This document shows, in pieces, positions 28,001 to 35,334 of a DNA stretch of 64,000 nt (positions within the stretch are counted from its first letter, which is position 1; each line of letters opens with the position of its first letter). The translations under genes were made by a program, and so were the position numbers. The DNA is from Aequorivita viscosa (GTDB lineage Bacteria > Bacteroidota > Bacteroidia > Flavobacteriales > Flavobacteriaceae), in assembly GCF_900106795.1 (NCBI RefSeq), contig NZ_FNNS01000010.1, positions 55,632 through 119,631 on the forward strand, read 5' to 3'. Under the pieces are notes generated by a model. That model saw only the letters and a list, made by a program, of their open reading frames with translations. It did no database searches and was not told the origin of the DNA.

Positions 28001-29454
28001 GCAAAACCAAATGTAAATGCCATTGGTCGAAACATTTTCCCTTCCACACCGGTCAAAAACAGAATAGGTGTAAAAACTATAAGAACAATTAGTTGACCGA
28101 AGAAGGCAGAATTCATCATTTTACTTGAAGAGTCATAGGCGATTTCATCCATTTCAGCTTGGTTAATGGCGGTTGTGGATTTTTTCATCCGTTGATGAAT
28201 GTGGAAAACCGCTCCTTCCACGATAATCACCGCACCATCTACAATAATCCCAAAATCGATCGCACCCAAGGACATTAAATTTGCCCAAATGCCAAATTGT
28301 TTCATCAAAATAAATGCAAATAATAGGCATAAAGGGATTATCGACGCTGCTATCAAGCCACCACGGAAGCTTCCTAAAAGCAAGACCAAAACAAATATGA
28401 CAATAAGGGCACCTTCTATTAGATTTGTTTTAACGGTACTTGTGGTTGCCTCAATAAGTTCACTTCGACTTAAAAAAGCATCAATATAAACGCCTTCCGG
28501 CAGGGATTTTTGAATTTCTACAATACGCTTTTCCACATTTTCGATCACGTCGCCTGGGCTTTCGCCTTTCAGCATTAAAATTTGTCCGCCCACAGATTCG
28601 TGTCCATCTTGGGTAAAAGCGCCATAGCGTACTTGGCTGCCATATCCAACCTTTTCAGCGACATCCCGTATTAAAACGGGACTACCGTTTTGAGTAGTTA
28701 CAACTGTGTTTTCCAAATCGGCGATACTTCGGGCCAAGCCTTCGCCACGGATAAAATTGGCCTGATGGTTTTTTTCAATATAAGCACCACCAGTATTGGC
28801 ATTGTTCACTTTCAGGGCTTCAAAGACCTGATTCATTGTAATACCAAAACTTTTTAATTTATCAGGATTTATGGCCACTTCATATTGTTTCACATACCCT
28901 CCAAAAGCATTGACCTCGACGACTCCTGGGACTAATGCCATTTGACGTTTAACGATCCAATCCTGGATGGTACGAAGCTCCATAGCATCGTATTTATCTT
29001 CGTAGCCTTCTTTTACTTTTAGGGTGTATTGGTAGATTTCGCCCAGACCCGTAGTTATTGGTGCCATAAATGGTGTGCCGAAGCCTTCGGGGATTTCTCC
29101 AGCAACTTCGGTTAATTTCTCCTGCACCAATTGCCGGGGAAGATAAGTACCTGCCTCGTCCTTAAAAACAATGGTAACCACAGAAAGACCAAAACGGGAA
29201 ACGGAACGCAGCTCGATAACGTCAGGAAGATTTGCCATTGCCAATTCTACCGGATAGGTAACAAATTGCTCAATGTCTTCAGTACCTAAATTTGGGGCAA
29301 CTGTAATAACCTGTACTTGGTTGTTGGTAATATCGGGTACAGAACCCAGATTTATAGTGGCCATAGACCAAATGCCCGTACCTACAAGTGCCACTATAAA
29401 GAGCCCAATAATAAACTTGTTATTAATGGAAAATGAAATGATTTTGTTAATCAT
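25039..29454 (-). CDS. CzcA/CusA-type heavy-metal RND pump fused to a TolC-like channel
   Basis: The first 1040 or so residues form a heavy-metal RND transporter: N-terminal ITFSI-like helix, PDITNNQVQVIT, and in the fourth helix DFGIIVDGAVIIVE, with Asp/Asp/Glu at about 399, 405 and 412 in the spacing of the CzcA proton-relay motif for Zn, Co and Cd. After a signal-like hydrophobic segment (about 1060-1085, ending in TAFAQ) come 380 residues of an outer-membrane efflux protein (TolC/CzcC) with LTVDEAIAMAKQNYPSL and two coiled-coil repeats. Such fusions are common in Bacteroidetes. If uncleaved, one chain would span both membranes; cleavage at TAFAQ is the alternative. Confidence 0.92.
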   Translation of the reverse strand: MINKIISFSINNKFIIGLFIVALVGTGIWSMATINLGSVPDITNNQVQVITVAPNLGTEDIEQFVTYPVELAMANLPDVIELRSVSRFGLSVVTIVFKDEAGTYLPRQLVQEKLTEVAGEIPEGFGTPFMAPITTGLGEIYQYTLKVKEGYEDKYDAMELRTIQDWIVKRQMALVPGVVEVNAFGGYVKQYEVAINPDKLKSFGITMNQVFEALKVNNANTGGAYIEKNHQANFIRGEGLARSIADLENTVVTTQNGSPVLIRDVAEKVGYGSQVRYGAFTQDGHESVGGQILMLKGESPGDVIENVEKRIVEIQKSLPEGVYIDAFLSRSELIEATTSTVKTNLIEGALIVIFVLVLLLGSFRGGLIAASIIPLCLLFAFILMKQFGIWANLMSLGAIDFGIIVDGAVIIVEGAVFHIHQRMKKSTTAINQAEMDEIAYDSSSKMMNSAFFGQLIVLIVFTPILFLTGVEGKMFRPMAFTFGFAVLGAIILCLTYVPMMSSLFLKPAKNQNSWFAKFENKIDRFSDKIMGVLNRIYLPILNFALRFRAGVVIGAVALLLIAGFIFSNMGAEFVPKFDEGDIAFQALIKPGSSLSESIEASEKLQNLINEFPEVKTVVSRIGVAEIPTDPMPMDIADSYIILEKDKSKWTSADSKEELIEKIQEKISVVPGVNFVFTQPVELRFNELLTGVREDVAIKLYGEDLDVLADKIQEIAAVIRTVPGAADINVEATSGLPQMTVVYNRAKMAQYGVTVDKLNDYVSASFSGEQAGVIFEGEKRFDVVIRLAEEYRQDINSLKNLYIDLPNGAQVPLKEVADISYKPGPMQISRDNTSRRTSVGVNVRGRDVKSMVEEIQQKLETDVKLPPGYFVTYGGSFENLQRASDRLMIVVPIVLLTIFVLLYFALNSVTQALMIYMAVPLAAIGGVFVLLIRGMPFSISAGVGFIVLFGVAVLNGLILINKFNELKDSGMTDLKKRIYEATHERLRPILLTAITTIMGFIPMAISTSGGAEVQRPLATVVIGGMLTATFLTLVVIPILYYWLESRKERNNNDGGVSYVNKSTNIVTVLLMVGGLMASGTAFAQDTNQNGTMPKTLTVDEAIAMAKQNYPSLKESQAFIEREKALKGTSFDLGSTQVFTGKEEYGNNLPGVQTTVGVQQGNIDLLSGFSKSKFYKERIALGEKFYVASEQQLVRNVMQAYDQINYYKAQLRFADQLDSIYANFKSAAQLRYDTGETGKLEFISASSEFQQIQVLRQQAFDDIEIAKRALKQYLGTDETIETVDGFYEPLDFMATLDSTSVANNPMLQYALQNAEVSKANVGVEKSQFLPKFSLSYGRQVVDDVSGFNTYQAGISIPLWFFPQKSRVKAAKADAMVAENQYLEQKAVTESRVSQLTKSLEKTKKILQYYEEGALLLAEEQITTAQLASKEGEIDYVNYITILNSAIRIKQTHLQYINQYNQQTIDMQYQLGNL

Positions 29455-29541
29455 AGAAAAAGTATTAATTCAGTTTAAACATCGCAATGCAAAGAGATGC
29501 AATGCGTTTATGATGCGATACTTACTTTTAAAAGCATCACG

Positions 29542-29559
29542 GTAGGATATAGCTATCCT
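29542..29559. repeat. Perfect hairpin in the czcA leader
   Basis: TAGGATA-TAGC-TATCCTA is a perfect inverted repeat between the secreted His-rich gene and czcA. Further arms nearby (AATTCAGTTT at 29467-29476 against AAACTGAATT at 29564-29573; GATGC against GCATC) can fold the 115-base spacer into a multi-arm structure. No T run follows on the coding strand, so it is more likely a processing or regulatory element than a terminator. Confidence 0.45.
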
Positions 29560-29571
29560 AAAAAAACTGAA

Positions 29572-29979
29572 TTATACTTTAGGGGGTTGGAAAAGCGATT
29601 CCAGATATCTGGAAGTGAAGTTTACTTTATGTAAGTTAAACTGTTTTTTCTCTTCAAACTTTAGTCGATTGGTTAAAGCCGAATTGTTGTTCGCAATAAT
29701 TAATACTAAAGGGTGACAACATTGATGATGGGAATGGACTGGTGTATTCTCCTTATCTGGGTTATTATGATGCCCTTCATTTTTTGCATCATTGTCAATG
29801 TAATCTTCAACTACATATTCAAGGAAAGAGTCTCCATAAACTTTATGGTCTTGATAATGGGTAATAATGCTTGAAATTTCTTTAATTGGTCCACAAAAGT
29901 CCATATCAATGCTAATTCCCTGAAAAAAGAATAAAATTGACATTGATATGGAAAAGAATATTTTCATAAATTTTGACAA
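29572..29979 (-). CDS. Small secreted His/Cys-containing protein heading the metal-efflux operon
   Basis: A 135-residue protein with a hydrophobic N-terminal segment (about 5-24), probably a signal peptide or anchor. The mature part has HHNNP and HSHHQCCHP near residues 90 and 106-112, a likely metal-binding site. It is the first gene of the leftward run into czcA and has a promoter-like region with a palindrome upstream. Small periplasmic metal-binding proteins often accompany RND pumps. I know no named family, so I describe it only by these features. Confidence 0.65.
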   Translation of the reverse strand: MSKFMKIFFSISMSILFFFQGISIDMDFCGPIKEISSIITHYQDHKVYGDSFLEYVVEDYIDNDAKNEGHHNNPDKENTPVHSHHQCCHPLVLIIANNNSALTNRLKFEEKKQFNLHKVNFTSRYLESLFQPPKV

Positions 29980-29996
29980 AGATACAAATTAATCGA

Positions 29997-30011
29997 TGCA
30001 CAGGTTGTGCA
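29997..30011 (-). promoter_or_regulatory. Putative operator upstream of the metal-efflux operon
   Basis: TGCACA-GGT-TGTGCA is a perfect 6-3-6 inverted repeat. On the minus strand it is followed closely by TATCTTTG, a good Bacteroidetes -7 element, 15-20 bases before the first gene. A repressor binding here would block the promoter; the two Fur-family proteins of the block are candidates. Confidence 0.55.
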
Positions 30012-30089
30012 ATTATAATGATACTCAGGAGTTGAAATAGCAAGTGTGGCCCTGAATGAATTGTAGTGCAACGGAAATGAATGGTGGGC

Positions 30090-30181
30090 TACTCTTGCTG
30101 CGCGTTGCTGGAAGTGGGTGATTGTAGAGAGTGAGGCACGAACGAACGAAAAGAACCGACCGGAAGCAAATGGGTGTGCGG
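30090..30181 (+). repeat. Island GC-rich repeat, copy C (right border of metal block)
   Basis: 92 bases matching 15135-15226 with three substitutions, in direct orientation. It separates the metal-efflux operon from the restriction-Argonaute operon. The remainder of 29980-30262 is otherwise without a gene. Confidence 0.85.
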
Positions 30182-30262
30182 GTAGGACTTTGTACAGGTG
30201 AACTTCAAGACGGACGAATACAGTTAATGTTTGTGTTTTGATAAATATGGATTGAAGGATTT

Positions 30263-30973
30263 TTATAAATACAGACCAGGTAATATGCTTTGAGGAATTA
30301 GATGCCGCAATGGTAATGTAATTAAACTCTCTTCACCGAATTCAAAATCAGAAAAATTACTAATGTCGCAAAAGGGGCGGTTTATTGTAGGCGTTTCTAT
30401 ACTAATATGAAAGCCGAACGGTATAAAAGTGATTTCCCCGAATGTTCGAGCGTATCCATCCATATTTGACCAAGATAATGGATTTCTTAAACTTATGGCA
30501 CTGGACATATACATTAAAAGCCGAATGTCTGGTGGCAATGATTTACTTTTCCTGTCTAATATAAATTCCCTTATACTTGGTTTTTTTAGGAAGAAGCCGC
30601 TGTTATCAAGGGCAACAAACATCGTCAGTATCTGCTTCAGGACATTTAAAGGTTTTATTTCATATTCTGCGCAAATGAAATTATTGGCATAGACGCGATG
30701 TGTCAATACATATGCACCTTGTTTGGCGAAATCAATATAATCATTTGCATACCAGCTACCAGTATTCTTGTTGCAAGAACCACATAAATGATAACCACCA
30801 GCACCACGGTTACTTCGCTTACGACCTCCATAACGATAACTGGACTTGTCTAATAAGTTTTCTTTATCTTGAAAAAGAACAGGTGAGGAATTAAAAGCAC
30901 CTTGGGGAGGAATATGTTCGAAAGTTAATGTTTCAAAGTTTCCGCATAATTTGCAAGTGTCTTTATTTCTCAT
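30263..30973 (-). CDS. HNH-like zinc-finger protein, last gene of the defence operon
   Basis: About 236 residues from the second Met (30973), chosen because the metal-binding domain starts there; an in-frame Met at 30997 is possible. The N-terminus has CKLCG, then FEHIPP, then YHLCGSCN: a Cys4 frame around an EH-x-P motif as in HNH-type nuclease folds. The rest shows no motif known to me. No catalytic second His is obvious, so activity is uncertain. It lies under 100 bases after the DUF262 gene on the same strand, and no terminator is seen between them, which suggests it is part of the operon. Confidence 0.6.
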   Translation of the reverse strand: MRNKDTCKLCGNFETLTFEHIPPQGAFNSSPVLFQDKENLLDKSSYRYGGRKRSNRGAGGYHLCGSCNKNTGSWYANDYIDFAKQGAYVLTHRVYANNFICAEYEIKPLNVLKQILTMFVALDNSGFFLKKPSIREFILDRKSKSLPPDIRLLMYMSSAISLRNPLSWSNMDGYARTFGEITFIPFGFHISIETPTINRPFCDISNFSDFEFGEESLITLPLRHLIPQSILPGLYL

Positions 30974-31061
30974 TGTATTTTTTAAAAAAGCTACCAAGCC
31001 TTTTCATTATTGGCTTAAAATTAAGCTTATTATTACAACCTCGGATTCGATAGAAAAACAA

Positions 31062-33146
31062 TTAGACCGATTCGACCTGTATTTCAAAAGCCTGTTCAAT
31101 CAATTCCATTATATAATCTAATTCGGAAAGGTTTTCTAAACCAACCTCAACATCACCATTACCCCACCTTCCCAAACCGGATACATCTTTACAAATGCCT
31201 TTCGAGTCTTTTATCCGGTCAAATTCTGTATTTAATGAAAGTCTTAATCTTTTCTTCTGAGGCACTACGTCTACGAAGTTTGTTTGAGATTTAAAAGCAA
31301 TGTAAAGTTTTTTAAATTCAACTCTAACAGAAGCATCCAAATTAAGAACTCGTTTTTCGAGGTTTTGAAATAACACCAACATATCGCCCTGTAAATGCTC
31401 ATAGTTTTCAATGTTGTAAATGTTTTGCTCCTTTGAGAGACCAGGCTCTTTATAAATGTCCAATCTTTCTTGTGACAAATGAGGTGTTTTCCAAATAATA
31501 CAAGCCCGTTGAGCTAAAGTTGAGGCTCGATTAAGAATTGCTTCTTTATTCCAACTATCTTCTATTCTTACTGATTCATTTAAAAATAAAGGACTTGTAT
31601 TGAAACCACCTTCGATTGTTTTTTTATCTGAAAAAGGTCTATCAGATAATTCAGAATTATAACCGGTAAGAGTGAGGTTACCTAAAGTATGGAGATATTG
31701 ATTTTTAACCCGCTCCCAATCCTCACCGAGTTCTTGTCTCCATTGTAAAGATAAATTTTGATTCTGTGGTAAAATATGTTCGATGGTATAATTTTCAGCA
31801 TTGACCAGTTCTTTACGTTTCCAGTTTTCGAGAGATTCCAATAAATAGTTTCTGGACCTAAAATTATAAACATCTTTTATCTGTAAATCCTTTGTAAATT
31901 CTGCATCGGTGGGAAAACGTCTATAGCCGTCCATTAGCAAGAATGCTGCCTGTACGGATTCTAAATAGGTTTCTCTTTTTATGCGCTTATAGAGGGTGCC
32001 AAAAGTTTTGTTCAAGCTATTTGTAGGGATTCCGCAAATTGCTCTTCTGAAAACATAATTTGAAACTAAAGATATAATTTGAATAAATTCACCCTTGTTG
32101 ATTAGCTCATCTTCATAATCACCATAGACAGCAAGTAAAAAAGGATAAGAGGTATCGATTTTAAGTTTTGTAATCTCTTTAAGTTTTTTAGAGATATCCG
32201 GGTCTTGTTCCTTTAAAAGTGCAATGCGAACATAAAATTTCGAATATTTATGCAAGCTTTTTATAGCTTCATTGACAGATTTGAAGCCATTTTTTGAATG
32301 CAGAAAATTTTTATAAGTTTCATAAACAAGATTGATTTTTGGAATGGAAGCCTCTTTCATTGTGAGATAGTCGCGAATAAACCAAGCAAGAGCACCTATG
32401 TTTTCCCCGAAGCTTTGTTCCATCGGATACCAATATCTTTCATAGAGAACAGTTTGTTGCTCCAAGGGCTGACCCATTAAAATATAATTGCGGATTAAAT
32501 CAGCTTGGGATAAATCTAAACCAGTTGAATTTAAGCTTTCGAATATCAGTTGTGGATTATCCTTATCTCTTTCCAGAATGACGTCAACAATAATCAGCTT
32601 TTTGATACCGTGATATATAGCCTGAACATTATCAGAATGAAGCTTTCCTTTGAAAAATTTATAATTTTCCAATACTCTCTTAGAATAATTACCATCAAGT
32701 TCTATTTCATCAATCAGGTTTGTAAAAGTGGCTTTGTCTTTACGGGTAAGAAGTAATTTGAATTTGGAGTCATCTTTTCTATGCTTATTTACAAGATAAG
32801 TTTCCTGAATTTCCTCCCAAGTTTCGTCTTCAAGTGTAATGTTGTCATTTTCTTTTAAAAAGTGAATTAACGCAAGAAGCATCAAGGAGACGGTTGTAAG
32901 TCTTTGTTGACCATCTATAACAAGCAATTCAGGTACACTTGTAATCGGAGAGTTTCCGGGTTTGAAATAGACTATTGACCCTATAAAATGGGAAAGTTCA
33001 GAAGCGTCATTTCCCACCCTATAAATATCATTAAATAATTGTTGACATTGCTTAATCTGCCAAGAATAAGTTCTTTGATAAATGGGAATAGTAAGTTGTT
33101 TTTTACCATCCAATAGGCTTAATAACTGCGCTTGTGTTGCTTCCAT
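31062..33146 (-). CDS. DUF262-DUF1524 (GmrSD-like) nuclease
   Basis: A 694-residue protein. The DUF262 domain has IPIYQRTYSW (about 20-29) and VIDGQQRLTT (76-85), the ParB-like DGQQR motif that in GmrS-type proteins binds nucleotide. The DUF1524 domain has IEHILPQ (455-461) and HTLGNLTLTGYNSEL downstream, an HNH nuclease. The order matches the type IV enzyme GmrSD and related defence proteins such as BrxU. About 150 extra residues follow the nuclease. It starts 19 bases after the Argonaute stop and is surely co-transcribed. It could be an effector of the Argonaute or an independent type IV enzyme. Confidence 0.88.
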   Translation of the reverse strand: MEATQAQLLSLLDGKKQLTIPIYQRTYSWQIKQCQQLFNDIYRVGNDASELSHFIGSIVYFKPGNSPITSVPELLVIDGQQRLTTVSLMLLALIHFLKENDNITLEDETWEEIQETYLVNKHRKDDSKFKLLLTRKDKATFTNLIDEIELDGNYSKRVLENYKFFKGKLHSDNVQAIYHGIKKLIIVDVILERDKDNPQLIFESLNSTGLDLSQADLIRNYILMGQPLEQQTVLYERYWYPMEQSFGENIGALAWFIRDYLTMKEASIPKINLVYETYKNFLHSKNGFKSVNEAIKSLHKYSKFYVRIALLKEQDPDISKKLKEITKLKIDTSYPFLLAVYGDYEDELINKGEFIQIISLVSNYVFRRAICGIPTNSLNKTFGTLYKRIKRETYLESVQAAFLLMDGYRRFPTDAEFTKDLQIKDVYNFRSRNYLLESLENWKRKELVNAENYTIEHILPQNQNLSLQWRQELGEDWERVKNQYLHTLGNLTLTGYNSELSDRPFSDKKTIEGGFNTSPLFLNESVRIEDSWNKEAILNRASTLAQRACIIWKTPHLSQERLDIYKEPGLSKEQNIYNIENYEHLQGDMLVLFQNLEKRVLNLDASVRVEFKKLYIAFKSQTNFVDVVPQKKRLRLSLNTEFDRIKDSKGICKDVSGLGRWGNGDVEVGLENLSELDYIMELIEQAFEIQVESV

Positions 33147-33165
33147 ATAATTTTATTTTTTCAGT

Positions 33166-35277
33166 TTATAAAAACCAAAGATTATCTTTTCCAAATTCGG
33201 GGATTTCATTGCCTTCAAAATGAGGGATCATTTCTGCGACCATTTCGGGGTATTTTATTGTTACTGGTAAGTTTTGTTGACGAACTGATTTCCAATACAT
33301 TCTACTAAATTGATAAACTTGATCTATCAATTCCTTTACAGTTTTTGTGTCGTTCACTAATCCGGCTTGTGTACAGTATATTTTTAATTTTATAGGAAAT
33401 GGATAACCGTCAGAGAAATTAAAATTGTTATTACTGTATCTGGTATTGTTGAACAACAAGAATTTATGACGACCAATATTGATATATGAGCCACTTATAG
33501 GCATCAAATCTTTCCAATTCAAATCAAAAGCTACAATGTCTGAAGATTCTGTTTTATTTATTGAAACAATAAATACTGGTATGCTTAACCCTAACTTTTT
33601 TAATCCATCTTCTATTGGCTGTAGCTCTTCTTGACCCATTGTTTTGTAGAAGTGAATTACTAAGCGTTTTATATCAGGGTTGTGATTTGCATACTCTTTT
33701 ACCGCTCTTATAATAGAACCGGCTAATTCCCTTGTTTGATTTTGTTGAAAGCACTCAAAGCGGTTGAACTTTCCATTATTGGAAAAGCTGAAAGCACTAC
33801 CAATGTATTTAATATCAAAATCAGGGTTTTTGAACGCTCCTACACCAACAATCAATTCCTTTTTAATAGTGTTGTCCAAACGCCAAGGAGTACCTTTTAA
33901 TTTAGCAAGAATGGCAATTGCAATGTTAGGGAGACTATAAAAATATTTGTCATTAGCCAATACTTTTTCTGCGTCTATTACTTGGGAGGAAATGCGCTTT
34001 TTTAGCAATAGTTCCTTCAATCTGTAATAAATCTTCCTTCTGGACTTATCGGGGGAATTTTTAGAAAAAGGACTGATGTAAATGGCTATATATTGAACAT
34101 CAGGTTCAAAATATTTGTCGGTGATTTTGGTATAAATTTCGGGCCAAGGATTGTCTAAGTCCTCAAAACATATACTAAACCCTTTTTCAGTATAATATGG
34201 CGTATGAATAAATTTTGACAATCCACCAAAGCCTCTTTCAGTGCCCCTAAAATAGCTGTCAATCTTTTTTGTTGCTTGTACGTCGTCTTTATGGTAAATA
34301 AAGAAAAAATGAATTTTGGTGGTATCGCTGAAATCATAGGGGCCAAATTCTTTTATCCCATTCATCGGTACGATGTGGGATTGTCTTATTCCATCTTTCT
34401 CACCAAATAATAATTGGTTACTGTTGTTTTTCACCTTTCCTATTCTAAATTCTTCTACGGGGATAAATCCATTTGAATTTAGTGGAATTAGCTGTTTAAA
34501 TTCTTCGTTATTTAAATACGTTTTGTAAAAGAAATCAATTCCATTTTTGAATTTAATGTATTTGTTGGATTTATCAGGAGCCTCGGTAGCTTCGCCCAAA
34601 CCATCTCTGATATCGAAGTTCCATATTGGAAACACTTTATCATAAGCTCTTTTGCCGGCACTTGGCAAGTCTTCAAATTTATGAAGCTCATTTTCAAACA
34701 TTACCCAATTGAAAGCGGTAGGAGAAACGAATTCTTGGAGTACCTCAACTGATTCTTTATATATTTTGGGAACTCCTTCGAAAGTAACGAGTAATTCCAG
34801 TTTTTTACTAACGGTTTTAAATTGAACTCGGAGACAATAGCGGTCATATAGATTGTATTTCCCCGAACTGTCGTATTTCTTGCTTGGTAGCCAAACCTCT
34901 GTATCGTGAATGAAATTAGGCTTTACCATTAACCCTTTATCAGTAAAATACTTATGGATTTTAGCGTTGTAATAGCGTTTTAAAATGGAAATAGAGAATG
35001 ATGTATTGTGAACCTTTGCGGAATATTCTTCTCCATATTTATCAAGCTTTTTTTCATAAGTAGGATTGACAGATTTGGTGACTGGAAAAAAACCTTCTTT
35101 TTCTTCTTCAAAAGAGGTGTAATAATGTTCTTGTTGACCAAACTCTTGAATGACCTCATCGGGGACTAAGGTGTGATACATACGAGTGAGATTAATATCT
35201 TCCTTATCGGTAAAATATAATCTTAATTCTTCCTTTGGATGGTCGAAGGTCAGGATGTTGAAACAGAGGTTGGCCAT
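33166..35277 (-). CDS. Long prokaryotic Argonaute (MID-PIWI), probably catalytically inactive
   Basis: The 703-residue protein has an Argonaute layout. The MID domain (about 321-470) contains YYRLKELLLKKRISSQVI (417-434), matching the 5'-phosphate-pocket pattern Y-x3-K ... I-x-S-Q-V, and then KGTPW (461-465), the conserved GG-x-PW-like turn. The PIWI domain (470-703) has strands LIVGVGAF (475-482), LVIHFYK (539-545) and a C-terminal NNTRY-DGYPFPIKLKIY stretch. Catalytic Argonautes carry Asp in the first (VGxD) and third (RDG) of these sites; here they are Gly-Ala and Phe-Tyr, so slicing is unlikely. The first 320 residues should be N and PAZ-like. It starts about 58 bases after hsdR. Confidence 0.85.
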   Translation of the reverse strand: MANLCFNILTFDHPKEELRLYFTDKEDINLTRMYHTLVPDEVIQEFGQQEHYYTSFEEEKEGFFPVTKSVNPTYEKKLDKYGEEYSAKVHNTSFSISILKRYYNAKIHKYFTDKGLMVKPNFIHDTEVWLPSKKYDSSGKYNLYDRYCLRVQFKTVSKKLELLVTFEGVPKIYKESVEVLQEFVSPTAFNWVMFENELHKFEDLPSAGKRAYDKVFPIWNFDIRDGLGEATEAPDKSNKYIKFKNGIDFFYKTYLNNEEFKQLIPLNSNGFIPVEEFRIGKVKNNSNQLLFGEKDGIRQSHIVPMNGIKEFGPYDFSDTTKIHFFFIYHKDDVQATKKIDSYFRGTERGFGGLSKFIHTPYYTEKGFSICFEDLDNPWPEIYTKITDKYFEPDVQYIAIYISPFSKNSPDKSRRKIYYRLKELLLKKRISSQVIDAEKVLANDKYFYSLPNIAIAILAKLKGTPWRLDNTIKKELIVGVGAFKNPDFDIKYIGSAFSFSNNGKFNRFECFQQNQTRELAGSIIRAVKEYANHNPDIKRLVIHFYKTMGQEELQPIEDGLKKLGLSIPVFIVSINKTESSDIVAFDLNWKDLMPISGSYINIGRHKFLLFNNTRYSNNNFNFSDGYPFPIKLKIYCTQAGLVNDTKTVKELIDQVYQFSRMYWKSVRQQNLPVTIKYPEMVAEMIPHFEGNEIPEFGKDNLWFL

Positions 35278-35334
35278 TTTTACAGAGTTTATTACGGGTT
35301 CATAAATTGGGGATTAACTGTTAGTTATATCTTT

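Noticed and set aside
14651..30181. CRISPR array
   Set aside because: The repeats are only three, 80-92 bases long and widely and unevenly spaced, and no cas gene was found anywhere in the window.
33166..35277. PIWI-RE type protein with DinG-like helicase partner
   Set aside because: The MID motif and KGTPW turn fit ordinary long Argonautes, and neither the DinG helicase nor the REase partner of PIWI-RE systems is encoded nearby.
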